Part shown: piece after piece, positions 7,482 to 16,500 of the stretch
Layout of the letters: every line of letters begins with the position of its first letter
Numbering within the stretch: the stretch's first letter is position 1
Assembly (NCBI GenBank): GCA_902768125.1
Contig: CACXKA010000003.1
Location: 124,001 to 188,000 of the forward strand
Direction: 5' to 3'
Source: an uncultured Bacteroidales bacterium
GTDB lineage: Bacteria; Bacteroidota; Bacteroidia; Bacteroidales; Bacteroidaceae
DNA length: 64,000 bases
Made by a program: the position numbers and the translations under genes
Notes under the pieces: model-generated
The model's database searches: none
Seen by the model: only the letters and a program-made list of their open reading frames with translations
Told to the model about the DNA's origin: nothing

Positions 7482-8969
7482 TTACTGATGTTGAGGACGC
7501 AGAAGGTCGTTGACGGTCTTCACAGGATTGAAGGTGCCAAGTGACACTTCCACGAAGATGGTGTTCCAGTCGCTCATCGCACCATTCCAAAGTCCTGGCA
7601 ATTCGAGCGCCTTGAGTTCCTTGCCGTCCTTGCTCTTGCTGGAGATGAAACCCGTTTGTGGATCCACATACTTGGTGAGGTCGAACTTGTTACCCTTGTA
7701 GTCCTTGACAGCACACACGAGATCAACTGGGTTGAAGTGGGTGCCATTCTGGAACATCTGCAGGTATTCAGCGTTGTTCTTGTCAATCTGGCTGCTTTCG
7801 AGAATCTGAAGGCTGATGGTACCGTCTTGGTTGTATGCCAAGAAAGGACCACCACCAGGTTCGCCCACATTCTTCACCATACCGCACACGCGCATAGGAC
7901 GGTTCAGTTTTTTCTTCAAGTAGATGGCAAGTTCTGAGTCTTCCAACTCCTTCAGTTCTGGGTTGCGGCAAGAGAGTTCGTCGCGCAGGAAACGGATGAT
8001 TTCCTCCAATTGTGCATGGGTGTACTTGCCGCTGTCGAGCAGTTCGAGATACTCGAATGCCTTCTTCTGCTTGCTTACCAGCACACCTGCGATGAGTTTC
8101 TTGTATTCAACCGTCTCTGCCTTCAAGCGGTCTGGCACCACATTGTCGATGTTCTTGATGAAGATGATGTCGGCATCGAGGTCGTTCAGGTTTTCAATCA
8201 GCGCACCATGACCACCTGGACGGAAGAGAATCTTGCCATCCTTGCCTCTGAAAGGTGTGTTGTCGGGATTGGCTGCCACCGTGTCTGTACTTGCTTTCTG
8301 CTCGGAGAAACTGATGGAGTATTTCACGCCAAACTTCTGCTCATACTTAGGAGCCACCTTTGCCACGAGTGCCTCAAACAAGGGACGATGTTCTGGGCTG
8401 ACGGTGAAGTGAACGCTCACATTGCCGTTCTTGCCACCTGCATAAAGTGCGCCTTCCACCAGATGCTCTTCCACAGGGGTACGGGCACCATCCTCATACT
8501 TGTGGAACTTCAGCAAGCCTTTAGGCAACTTGCCATATGAAAGACCTTCTTCGCCCAAAAGGGTGGCAATTGCAGTCTTCACGCTGCCATCACCGCCATT
8601 TTTGCTGATGGCTGCCTTCAAGTCATCAATGAAAGCAAATTTATCGAGATTGTCTTCAAATTTCTGGATGAAGTCTGTCTTTTCCTCATTATCGAGAAAC
8701 TCAAACAGGTTCTTGAACATACGACTTGCCGCACCTGATGCAGGCACGAACTTCAACACTTTTCCTGTCCCGTCCAAATATGCATCCCAAGCTGCGAGAT
8801 AATCTTTCTTCTCTGCCTCTGACGGAATCGTGATACCATTGCCTGGTGATGCTGCCCCTGCAAGTTTCAACCAAGGGAATCCTGTCTTGAAACATTCCAA
8901 CTGCGCATTTAGTTTTTCTTCTGAAATGCCTTTCTTTGCGAGAAAGGTCTTGTCTTCTTGTGTAAGCAT
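7482..8969 (-). CDS. DUF4301 family protein
   Basis: 495 residues, no signal peptide, matching the conserved Bacteroidota family DUF4301 over its full length. Visible landmarks are PWLKLAGAASPGNGI near the N-terminus, KFVPASGAASRMFK (a Gly/Ala-rich nucleotide-binding-like loop at about 75-90), RPGGHGALIENLNDLDADIIFIKNIDN, and GGGPFLAYNQDGTISLQILE. The FKNIDN and GGHGALI segments recall nucleotidyltransferase-type enzymes, but the function is not established. First gene of the DUF4301-rsmG-MBL transcript; a good promoter lies upstream. Confidence 0.85.
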   Translation of the reverse strand: MLTQEDKTFLAKKGISEEKLNAQLECFKTGFPWLKLAGAASPGNGITIPSEAEKKDYLAAWDAYLDGTGKVLKFVPASGAASRMFKNLFEFLDNEEKTDFIQKFEDNLDKFAFIDDLKAAISKNGGDGSVKTAIATLLGEEGLSYGKLPKGLLKFHKYEDGARTPVEEHLVEGALYAGGKNGNVSVHFTVSPEHRPLFEALVAKVAPKYEQKFGVKYSISFSEQKASTDTVAANPDNTPFRGKDGKILFRPGGHGALIENLNDLDADIIFIKNIDNVVPDRLKAETVEYKKLIAGVLVSKQKKAFEYLELLDSGKYTHAQLEEIIRFLRDELSCRNPELKELEDSELAIYLKKKLNRPMRVCGMVKNVGEPGGGPFLAYNQDGTISLQILESSQIDKNNAEYLQMFQNGTHFNPVDLVCAVKDYKGNKFDLTKYVDPQTGFISSKSKDGKELKALELPGLWNGAMSDWNTIFVEVSLGTFNPVKTVNDLLRPQHQ

Positions 8970-9054
8970 GATTTATAAGGTATTATGGTAATTATTGTAT
9001 TGCTGTTCTTGACATAGTTGTTCTGTCCATGTCTCTTTCTGTTTTTATTACAGT

Positions 9055-9087
9055 TGCAAAGTTAGCGTCTTTCTCTCATTTTACAAA
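9055..9087 (-). promoter_or_regulatory. Promoter of the DUF4301-rsmG operon
   Basis: Minus-strand TTTG (9084-9087), a 19-nt spacer and TAacTTTG (9057-9064) match the Bacteroidota sigma factor consensus. The leader would be about 80 nt. Confidence 0.8.
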
Positions 9088-9159
9088 ATAAAAAAAGACA
9101 AAGTTTTGAAAAGAACTGAATTATGTGTGAGATTGTTGCTGTTTTATGGGGTATCTTCC

Positions 9160-11412
9160 TTAGAAGCTCAGCTTGGTGGTGAACTCGAACGTGAACGGAC
9201 GAATGAAGGTGCCTGCCATCACGTAGTTCTTGTAAAGGCTGGGGTCGGTGATGAGGTCGGCTGAGGCGATGGTGCCGCTGGCTCCCTTCTGGTTGAGGAT
9301 GTTCACGAAACTGGTGGCAAAGCTCACGTGGCTGTTGAGTTTGAAATCAACACCGCCAAAGGTTTCCCAACGCCCATTGAAATAGAGCGAGTTGGTCTTG
9401 TTGATGTACTGCTTGCTGAAGTAGCGGGCACTCAACCAAACCCGCCAGTTGCTAAAGCGGTAGGAGGGTTCTATCTCCAACTCCATCTTGGAAAGGGCTG
9501 TGATGGTCTTGTCGGTGAAATCGTAATGCTCGGTTACGCCATCACTGAAGGTCGGAGAAATCTTATAGTTCTTGTATTTCGGATCACGGATGGTGAACAT
9601 CAAGTGCAAGTTGAAGCCCTTGACGGGGGTGATGATGGCATCGGTCAACCATCCGAGTGTGGAAATGTCGTAGAAGAATGGGGTGGTGAACGACTCGCTC
9701 ATTCCTGCTTTCAAATCGCCAGCATCTTGGGTGAGCACATGACTGAAGTTGGGACGTTCTTGCGAGTTGCTCATGGTGATGTGGGTCAACTGCGAGGTGA
9801 GGTCAATCCATTTGTTTTTCCAGTAAATACCTCCTCGGAAGTAGTTGGTGGTCATTCCCTTCTGGGTGGGGTAGTTGTAGGTGCCGTAATGGAACAACTG
9901 CGAGTGGGTGGTGGCTGAGGAGTATTCTGCCTGCAAGCCAAATCCATTCAGTAACGCAAAGCGCATACTACCAATGAAAGCATAGTTGAAGTGGTTGTTG
10001 CTGAAATGGTTTTTCACGACTCCAGGATCAGCGAGACTGAATCCCACGTGGCGAGCGTTCCCCTCATACATATCGTTGGCAGCGAGTCCTCGTACATTCA
10101 GGTATTCGAGTCTCAATCCACCAAAGAGCCAGAGTCGAGAGGAAACGTTCCATTCGTCAGACACCAATCCGAACAGCTTGTGTTCATGTCCGTTGTAGAA
10201 TTCAGCATAAGAGTTGTAAGAGTAGCCCTCGTTGCCGTTGAGCAGCAACAGCTTGGGGTCTTTCTTGGCTTCATGGGCAAACAGATACATGGAGGTACTG
10301 ACTCCTGCATGGTTGAGCCAGTAGTCCACTTCTGCACGCCAGTTGTGACGTAAGTTTTTCGACCTGCCCGTCAATGCCGCATTGGTCATCCATGAGTGTT
10401 CGAATCCATCAAAATGCAACATCCTTCGGGTCTGCACTTTGCCCAAATATTCTGTTCCGTTCTCGTAGGTGTATCCACTTCCTGCCAAGGCGTCGCTCAC
10501 ACCCATCACGGAACCATTGGAACGGTAGGACTGTCCGTGCTTGAATTTACTGTGTACCGAGAGCTTCAAACCGCTGTCCCATTGGTAATTTAGGACGTAG
10601 TTCACATGGTGAATCTTACTTGTGTTGGCATCGTCATTGTCCTTCTCGACCATCTTGCCAGTTTCAATATCAAGAAACTTGATCATTTTGTTGGCAGGAC
10701 GGTATTGGTCAAGACCCAATTTGAAACCATCATATTCTTTCACGCTACCGTCTCCCACGAAAATGAAAGGACCATAGTTTTCGATGATTTCTCGGAATTG
10801 CGAATATTGGTAGATGAGTCCGGTCTTGCCTCTGCCTTCATTCCAACTCTTTGAGAAGGCTGCCTTATAGAAATGTGCACTTTCCTGAAGGCTTGTGATG
10901 TCAAGGTGGTTGCTTCCTCGATCGAAGTTCTGATAGGTGCTGACGCTGAGGCCCCAACCTTTACCCAGTGGGGTGGAGAGGTTGGCATCCACCGTCTGAC
11001 GGCCGAAATGGTTCAGTGAGTAGTTCAATTTGCCCTCGAGTTTGTCGCCTGCCAACTTCGAGTCACTGTCCACGCTATAGGAAATGACACCATATTTCAG
11101 CACCATATCCTGAGGACTCATCGTCCGTACGGATTCGTGGCTCACACCATTATGCCATGATTTGTAGGGATAAACCTGATAGTTGTAGTATGAGACAGGA
11201 AGTCCGTCCTCATAAATGTAGGCATATCCAGAAATAGGAAGACCCAAAGAAATCTGACGAGGCTGTGAGGCTGATGACGCGTTCATCAGGACATTCCTGT
11301 TGCTGTCACCCGAAGTACTCTTCGTCGTGTCAGTAACCGCATCCTGAGCGATTGTGCTGATGGATGTTGTGATGCCTAATAGGATAGTTGTCAGTATTCT
11401 TTGGAATGTCAT
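9160..11412 (-). CDS. TonB-dependent-receptor-like outer membrane beta-barrel protein
   Basis: 750 residues with a signal peptide (cleavage after about residue 22, STIAQ). The C-terminal two thirds show alternating amphipathic strands ending in an aromatic residue (EFTTKLSF), typical of an outer-membrane barrel. The N-terminal 170 residues resemble a shortened or diverged plug. There is no CarboxypepD-like domain and no clear TonB box, and the protein is short for a SusC-like receptor. Substrate unknown. The gene is 31 nt downstream of a secreted CE1-like esterase on the same strand, so a role in taking up a product released by that esterase is plausible but not shown. Confidence 0.8.
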   Translation of the reverse strand: MTFQRILTTILLGITTSISTIAQDAVTDTTKSTSGDSNRNVLMNASSASQPRQISLGLPISGYAYIYEDGLPVSYYNYQVYPYKSWHNGVSHESVRTMSPQDMVLKYGVISYSVDSDSKLAGDKLEGKLNYSLNHFGRQTVDANLSTPLGKGWGLSVSTYQNFDRGSNHLDITSLQESAHFYKAAFSKSWNEGRGKTGLIYQYSQFREIIENYGPFIFVGDGSVKEYDGFKLGLDQYRPANKMIKFLDIETGKMVEKDNDDANTSKIHHVNYVLNYQWDSGLKLSVHSKFKHGQSYRSNGSVMGVSDALAGSGYTYENGTEYLGKVQTRRMLHFDGFEHSWMTNAALTGRSKNLRHNWRAEVDYWLNHAGVSTSMYLFAHEAKKDPKLLLLNGNEGYSYNSYAEFYNGHEHKLFGLVSDEWNVSSRLWLFGGLRLEYLNVRGLAANDMYEGNARHVGFSLADPGVVKNHFSNNHFNYAFIGSMRFALLNGFGLQAEYSSATTHSQLFHYGTYNYPTQKGMTTNYFRGGIYWKNKWIDLTSQLTHITMSNSQERPNFSHVLTQDAGDLKAGMSESFTTPFFYDISTLGWLTDAIITPVKGFNLHLMFTIRDPKYKNYKISPTFSDGVTEHYDFTDKTITALSKMELEIEPSYRFSNWRVWLSARYFSKQYINKTNSLYFNGRWETFGGVDFKLNSHVSFATSFVNILNQKGASGTIASADLITDPSLYKNYVMAGTFIRPFTFEFTTKLSF

Positions 11413-11443
11413 GCGTTTTTAATGAAAAAGGCAGAACAATACC

Positions 11444-12616
11444 TTATTTAAATAAATATTGTGCGAACTCGTGGAGTGACTTTCGCCACACTTGCCACTC
11501 ATGGTCGCCAGGGTAGGAGTTGAAACGTACCTCCACACCGCCGTCACGCATCTTCTTCACAATGTTTCGTGTGTATTCAATGCGTGGATCTTGCTCTCCG
11601 CAACTGAGGAAGAACACGTCGAATTGTTTGTTGAATGTTTTGGTGTCAGTCAACATGCCTGGTACTTCTTTTTCCAAATCAAAGTTCGATGCACCCGAGA
11701 TGCCGCCAAACATACCAGTAGAGAATACGCCCACGTTGGCAAACACCTCTGGGTCACGCAAACCAATGTAGAACGACTGTCCACCACCCATTGAAAGTCC
11801 GCACATGGCACGGCTCTTTCTGTCTTTCTTCACACGATAAGTCTTTTCTACGAAGGGAATCACATTTTCAATCATTTCACTACGGAATGTCTGCATGCCC
11901 TGCCAACTGTAACCGCCTCCCATACCACCGTTGCGAGACTGCACATTGCTGTTGGAACTCACCACGATCATCGGTACAGCTTTTCCTGCTGCAATCAGGT
12001 TGTCCATAATCTGAGCCGTACGACCTTGTTCCATCCAGCCACGGTGATCTTCACCACCACCATGTTGGATGTAAACGACAGGGTAATCCTGCTTGCTCTC
12101 GTTGTAGCCAGCAGGAGTGTAAACCATCAGAGGACGCCAAGATTCATCTACCTTGGAATAGTAATAGACGGTACGCACCTCTCCATGCGGAACATCCTGC
12201 ACTTCAAAGTCGTTCATTCCAGATTCTTTGATTTCAATGGCACTGGACCAACGACTACATCCGTAGAATGTCTGACTGGCAGGGTCTGCCACGGACACAC
12301 CATCCACCACCAGGGAGTAGTAGTGGAATCCTGGAACTTGTGGTTTGGTGGTCAGAGTCCAAGCACCACCATCCGCCTTGGTCATATCATATTTGGTGCC
12401 ACCCAGGTCTATCTGCACGTTTTGTGCCTGTGGTGCATTCACCCGAAACATCACACTGTTGTCGGACAAAACACGAGGATACCCTGCACGATTAATATTG
12501 GTAACAGGAGAATACGACCCTTCAGGGAAACTTTCTCGACGGAAAGCCTGAGCTGTCGCCTGAGAGCAGAAAATCACCGTTGAGATGATGGTCAGCATTA
12601 TTTTTGTCTTTCTCAT
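11444..12616 (-). CDS. Secreted esterase, CE1/esterase-D family with N-terminal E-set domain
   Basis: 390 residues. Signal peptide (about 1-22), an N-terminal immunoglobulin-like E-set domain (about 30-125, with VMFRVNAPQAQNVQIDLGG, the pattern of esterase/branching-enzyme-type beta domains), then an alpha/beta-hydrolase domain. The nucleophile elbow is GLSMGGG, the oxyanion region PVVYIQHGGGED, and the likely catalytic His is in PGDHEWQVW near the C-terminus. This architecture is typical of feruloyl/acetyl xylan esterases of Bacteroidales; siderophore esterases share it. First gene of a two-gene transcript with the barrel protein. Confidence 0.88.
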   Translation of the reverse strand: MRKTKIMLTIISTVIFCSQATAQAFRRESFPEGSYSPVTNINRAGYPRVLSDNSVMFRVNAPQAQNVQIDLGGTKYDMTKADGGAWTLTTKPQVPGFHYYSLVVDGVSVADPASQTFYGCSRWSSAIEIKESGMNDFEVQDVPHGEVRTVYYYSKVDESWRPLMVYTPAGYNESKQDYPVVYIQHGGGEDHRGWMEQGRTAQIMDNLIAAGKAVPMIVVSSNSNVQSRNGGMGGGYSWQGMQTFRSEMIENVIPFVEKTYRVKKDRKSRAMCGLSMGGGQSFYIGLRDPEVFANVGVFSTGMFGGISGASNFDLEKEVPGMLTDTKTFNKQFDVFFLSCGEQDPRIEYTRNIVKKMRDGGVEVRFNSYPGDHEWQVWRKSLHEFAQYLFK

Positions 12617-12644
12617 AAATCTCTTGGACTATTATATTTCCATT

Positions 12645-12679
12645 TGCAAAGATACGGATATTTTTGTTTTTTATGCAAA
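12645..12679 (-). promoter_or_regulatory. Promoter of the esterase-barrel operon
   Basis: Minus-strand TATCTTTGCA at 12645-12654 with TTTG at 12676-12679, a spacer of 21 nt. The predicted start is about 25 nt before the esterase ATG. Confidence 0.72.
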
Positions 12680-12729
12680 AAAAAATGAAAAAGTGGTGCT
12701 TCTATTCGCTGTATTTCGATGGAAAGCCC

Positions 12730-12737
12730 TAACTTTG
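12730..12737 (+). promoter_or_regulatory. Promoter -7 element for the DUF1015 gene
   Basis: TAACTTTG at 12730-12737, 44 nt before the ATG. No exact TTTG is present at the -33 distance. Confidence 0.6.
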
Positions 12738-12781
12738 TAGTCAAAATTCAGTAAAACACATAAAAAATAATAAAATAATAC

Positions 12782-14050
12782 ATGGCAATAGTAAAACCTT
12801 TCAAGGGAGTTCGTCCACCAAAAGAACTGGTGGAGCAAGTGGAGAGCCGCCCTTACGATGTGCTTGATTCAGAGGAAGCACGTGTGGAGGCTGGCGACAA
12901 TGAGAAGTCGTTGTATCATATCATCAAACCAGAAATCAATTTCGAACCAGGCACAAGCGAGTATGATCCTCGTGTGTATGAGGAGGCTGCACGTCAGTTT
13001 GCCAAGTTCCAGAAAAACGGTTGGCTGGTACAGGATGAGAAGGAGCAATATTATATCTATGCTCAGACCTCGTGTCTGCCAGCAAATGGCAATAAGGAGA
13101 AGACGCAATACGGTATTGTGGTGGGTGCTTACAGCGGTGACTACCAGACAGGTGTCATCAAGAAGCATGAGTTGACTCGTGCTGATAAGGAGGAAGACCG
13201 CATGAAGCATGTTCGTGTAAACGATGCCAACATCGAGCCAGTCTTTTTTGCTTATCCAGACGATGACGTTTTGTTGGCATTGATTGACAAGTATGCCAAG
13301 ACAACACCAGAATATGATTTCGTGGCACCCATTGACGGTTTTGGTCACAAGTTGTGGGTGGTGAGTGATGACGAAGATATCAAGACCATCACCGAGCGTT
13401 TTGCCAAGATGCCCAACCTCTATATCGCAGATGGTCATCACCGTAGTGCTGCTGCAGCGTTAGTGGGTGCGGAGAAGGCAAAGCAGAATCCTCATCATCG
13501 TGGTGACGAGGAGTACAACTATTTTATGGCAGTGTGCTTCCCTGCCAGTCAGTTGACCATCCTTGACTACAACCGTGTCATCAAAGATTTGAACGGACTT
13601 TCTTCTGCAGAGTTCATCCAAGCGTTGGAGAAGAATTTCATCGTGGAGAAGAAGGGTCGTGCAGAGTATCGTGCAAAGGAATTGCATGAGTTCTCTCTCT
13701 ATTTGGAAGGCGAGTGGTATTCACTCAAGGCTAAGCCAGGCACTTATGATGAGAATGATCCTATAGGTGTGCTGGATGTCAGCATCTCTTCCAAGTTGAT
13801 TCTTGACGAAATCCTTGGCATTAAAGACCTCCGTCGTGACAAGCGTATCGACTTCGTAGGCGGTCTTCGTGGTCTTGGTGAACTGAAACGTCGTGTGGAT
13901 AGTGGCGAGATGAAGACTGCGCTTGCGTTGTATCCAGTCACGATGCAACAAATCATGGATATTGCGGATTCGGGTAACATCATGCCGCCTAAGGCAACCT
14001 GGTTTGAACCCAAGTTGAGAAGCGGTTTGGTGATTCACAAATTGAGTTAA
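12782..14050 (+). CDS. DUF1015 family protein
   Basis: 422 residues matching DUF1015 throughout: an early FKGVRPPKELVEQV region, the central GFGHKLWVV, and the motif YIADGHHRSAAA with paired His residues that could bind metal or act in catalysis. Family members commonly sit next to serA/serC and are thought to be linked to serine metabolism, but no activity is established. Here neither serA nor serC is visible; the YigZ-family gene follows 6 nt later in the same direction. Confidence 0.88.
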   Translation: MAIVKPFKGVRPPKELVEQVESRPYDVLDSEEARVEAGDNEKSLYHIIKPEINFEPGTSEYDPRVYEEAARQFAKFQKNGWLVQDEKEQYYIYAQTSCLPANGNKEKTQYGIVVGAYSGDYQTGVIKKHELTRADKEEDRMKHVRVNDANIEPVFFAYPDDDVLLALIDKYAKTTPEYDFVAPIDGFGHKLWVVSDDEDIKTITERFAKMPNLYIADGHHRSAAAALVGAEKAKQNPHHRGDEEYNYFMAVCFPASQLTILDYNRVIKDLNGLSSAEFIQALEKNFIVEKKGRAEYRAKELHEFSLYLEGEWYSLKAKPGTYDENDPIGVLDVSISSKLILDEILGIKDLRRDKRIDFVGGLRGLGELKRRVDSGEMKTALALYPVTMQQIMDIADSGNIMPPKATWFEPKLRSGLVIHKLS

Positions 14051-14056
14051 TCATTC

Positions 14057-14647
14057 ATGGATTCCTACAGAACGATCAAAGCATTATCAGAAGGAGCATA
14101 TAGCGAGAAACGCAGCAAGTTTCTCGCTTTTGCTATGCCTGTACGTTCTGTGGAGGAGGTGAAGCAGTTTGTGGCGGAGTATCAGAAGAAATACTACGAT
14201 GCCCGTCATGTGTGCTATGCCTATATGCTGGGAGCAGAACGCACTGAGTTTCGTGCCAATGACAATGGAGAACCATCGGGGACGGCAGGGAAACCCATTT
14301 TGGGACAAATCAATTCCAACGAACTGACGGATATCCTTATTGTCGTCGTTCGTTATTTTGGCGGTGTGAAACTGGGAACGTCGGGTTTGATTGTGGCTTA
14401 TCGTCTGGCGGCGGCAGAAGCAATCGCTGCAGCTGAAATCATAGAGAAGACGGTGGATGAGGACGTGACGTTCTTCTTTGAATATCCCTTCATGAACGAT
14501 GTGATGCGCATCGTCAAAGAGGAAAATCCGCAAATCGTCACGCAATGCTTTGACAACAGTTGTTCGATGACCCTTCGCATTCGCAAAGACTCCATGCCCC
14601 GACTCAAAGCCCGATTGGAAAAAGTATCGTCGCTGTGTTTTGAATGA
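14057..14647 (+). CDS. YigZ/IMPACT family protein
   Basis: 196 residues. The UPF0029 N-terminal domain is recognised by KRSKFLAFAMPVRSVEE, the segment DARHVCYAYMLG, NDNGEPSGTAGKPIL and VVVRYFGGVKLGTSGL, followed by a short C-terminal domain. Bacterial members are cytoplasmic proteins of uncertain role related to the translation regulator IMPACT. Co-transcribed with the DUF1015 gene; a strong terminator ends the unit. Confidence 0.92.
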   Translation: MDSYRTIKALSEGAYSEKRSKFLAFAMPVRSVEEVKQFVAEYQKKYYDARHVCYAYMLGAERTEFRANDNGEPSGTAGKPILGQINSNELTDILIVVVRYFGGVKLGTSGLIVAYRLAAAEAIAAAEIIEKTVDEDVTFFFEYPFMNDVMRIVKEENPQIVTQCFDNSCSMTLRIRKDSMPRLKARLEKVSSLCFE

Positions 14648-14672
14648 GCGTTGTTTCATGACGATAAAGCAT

Positions 14673-14704
14673 GCCGAGAAAAGAGTGTTTTTCTCGGCGT
14701 TTTT
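14673..14704 (+). terminator. Intrinsic terminator after the YigZ gene
   Basis: GCCGAGAAAA (14673-14682) pairs perfectly with TTTTCTCGGC (14689-14698), followed by GTTTTTG. Confidence 0.9.
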
Positions 14705-14779
14705 GTGTCCTGTTGGAAAAAAATTGCCCAAAAGTCATAATAAAACTTAACTGAATGCCTTCATTTAAAAAATAGTTGC

Positions 14780-14787
14780 TATCTTTG
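14780..14787 (+). promoter_or_regulatory. Promoter -7 element for the MORN protein gene
   Basis: TATCTTTG at 14780-14787. It lies downstream of the more distal possible start (14776), which argues for the ATG at 14827. Confidence 0.65.
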
Positions 14788-14826
14788 TCAAAAAGATTGA
14801 ATGAATTAAAAAGAATTTATCTCTAT

Positions 14827-15951
14827 ATGAATATTTCAAGATACATGATAGCAGGGGCGATGGTGCTGATGAGTGCATCGTCTGTGCTTGCACAAAAGGT
14901 AGTGATTGGCAACTATGTCTTTCCCAAAGACAATTCCACCTATTATGGCGAATTGGAGGGAGGCAAGCCCAATGGAAAAGGCAAGACAACGTTTAAGACC
15001 GGCGACACGTATGAGGGTGAGTATGTGAAGGGAAAGCGCCAAGGATATGGTGTTTATACGTTCACAGATGGTGAGAAGTATGAGGGAAACTGGCATCAGG
15101 ATCATCAACACGGACGTGGTATCTATTATTTCGCCAACAATAATAAATATGATGGTCTCTGGTACATTGACTACCAGCAAGGCTTCGGTACCATGTACTA
15201 TTATAATGGTGATAAATACACTGGTGAGTGGTTGCAGGACAAGCGTGAAGGTCAGGGACGTTACACTTGGGCAAACGGCATCTATTATGATGGAAACTGG
15301 AAAGAGGACAAGAAGTCTGGCAAGGGTACTTTCGACTGGCGTGATGGCTCTCGTTATGAGGGTGACATGGATAATGACATGCGTAACGGACAGGGCAAGT
15401 ACACTTATGCGAATGGCGACTTCTATACGGGTGGGTGGAAAGATGACATGATGCATGGCAAGGGTATCTACAAATTCAAGAATGGTGACGTGTATGAAGG
15501 TGACTACTTGAATGGTGAGCGTACTGGACAGGGCATCTTCACTTATACAGATAAGCGTAAATATGTCGGGCAGTTCAAGAATGGCTTGATGGACGGCTTT
15601 GGTACTTACACTTGGCCTGATGGTTCCCGCTATGAAGGCTATTGGGTGGAAGACAAGGAACACGGACGTGGCAAGTTCACAGGTGCCAATGGTGATGTGT
15701 ATGATGGAGAGTGGGCTGCTGGTGAGATGAATGGTGAGGGCGTGCTTCGTTTGTCTGATGGCACAAAGTTTAAGGGTCATTTCAAGGATGGCATGAAGAA
15801 TGGCAAGGGTGTGGAAGAAGCTGCTGATGGCACCCGATTCGAAGGTTCTTTCTTCAACGATCAGAAGGATGGCTCCTTTGTGGAAAAAGATCGTACCGGC
15901 AAGGTGATTCGCAAGGGCATCTACAGCCGTGGCAGGTTGATGGGACAATGA
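14827..15951 (+). CDS. Secreted MORN-repeat protein (14 repeats)
   Basis: 374 residues from the ATG at 14827, chosen because it opens a proper signal peptide (MNISRYMIAGAMVLM...VLAQ) and lies after the promoter box. The rest is 14 consecutive 23-residue MORN repeats of the form Y-x-G-x-W-x(5)-G-x-G, ending in a short basic tail. MORN repeats are beta-hairpin solenoids. In eukaryotes they bind lipids or act as scaffolds; in bacteria no general function is known. The export signal places this one in the periplasm or on the surface. A small GC hairpin (15964-15983) follows. Confidence 0.88.
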   Translation: MNISRYMIAGAMVLMSASSVLAQKVVIGNYVFPKDNSTYYGELEGGKPNGKGKTTFKTGDTYEGEYVKGKRQGYGVYTFTDGEKYEGNWHQDHQHGRGIYYFANNNKYDGLWYIDYQQGFGTMYYYNGDKYTGEWLQDKREGQGRYTWANGIYYDGNWKEDKKSGKGTFDWRDGSRYEGDMDNDMRNGQGKYTYANGDFYTGGWKDDMMHGKGIYKFKNGDVYEGDYLNGERTGQGIFTYTDKRKYVGQFKNGLMDGFGTYTWPDGSRYEGYWVEDKEHGRGKFTGANGDVYDGEWAAGEMNGEGVLRLSDGTKFKGHFKDGMKNGKGVEEAADGTRFEGSFFNDQKDGSFVEKDRTGKVIRKGIYSRGRLMGQ

Positions 15952-15963
15952 TTTGTTCAATGT

Positions 15964-15983
15964 GAAAGGGGTGTTCCCCTTTC
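15964..15983 (+). terminator. Hairpin after the MORN gene
   Basis: GAAAGGGG/CCCCTTTC with a TGTT loop. There is no T-run, so it may be a weak terminator or an mRNA 3'-end stabiliser. Confidence 0.5.
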
Positions 15984-16050
15984 GCATGAGCATCTTGAAA
16001 AATTAGCAACTAACATTAAACTTATTTATAAACCTTAAATATTACCCGTT

Positions 16051-16494
16051 ATGATTTTAGACACCCTTGAAAACATTGGTAAGTATGCCGCTCTCAACCC
16101 TCTTTTCCCAAAGGTGGTGGAGTATCTTCAGAACACTGATTTGATGGCTCAAGAACCAGGCAGAGTGAACCTTGACGGCAACAAACTCTTTGTGAACCAC
16201 AACGTGGCGAAAGGCAAAACAGTGGATGAGGCAAGGATGGAGACACACAATGCGATGATTGACATCCAGATTCCTTTGTCATGTCCAGAGGTGATGGGTT
16301 ACACGCCACGTCAGTATCTTTCTCAGGCAGAGTATGACGCATCGAAGGACATCACGTTCTATTTGGATCGTCCGGAACAATACATCACCGTGCATCCAGG
16401 CGAGTTTGTCATCTTCTTCCCAGAGGATGGACATGCTCCGAACATTTCTCCTGTTCCTGAATATAAGAAGGTTATTTTCAAAGTAAAAGCATAA
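16051..16494 (+). CDS. YhcH/YjgK/YiaL family protein
   Basis: 147 residues, the standard length of this cupin-like family (also annotated as beta-galactosidase subunit beta). Conserved features are MILDTLENIGKYAALNP at the start, the His-containing ETHNAMIDIQIPL, and GEFVIFFPEDGHAPNI with a likely metal-binding His near the C-terminus. Characterised relatives act on sugars such as N-acetylneuraminate derivatives. Six nt before glgB on the same strand, so probably co-expressed. Confidence 0.9.
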   Translation: MILDTLENIGKYAALNPLFPKVVEYLQNTDLMAQEPGRVNLDGNKLFVNHNVAKGKTVDEARMETHNAMIDIQIPLSCPEVMGYTPRQYLSQAEYDASKDITFYLDRPEQYITVHPGEFVIFFPEDGHAPNISPVPEYKKVIFKVKA

Positions 16495-16500
16495 CGTATT

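Noticed and set aside
14836-15993. Open frame of 385 codons opposite the MORN gene
   Set aside because: The apparent regular Ile/Thr/Val pattern is just the reverse complement of the MORN repeats.
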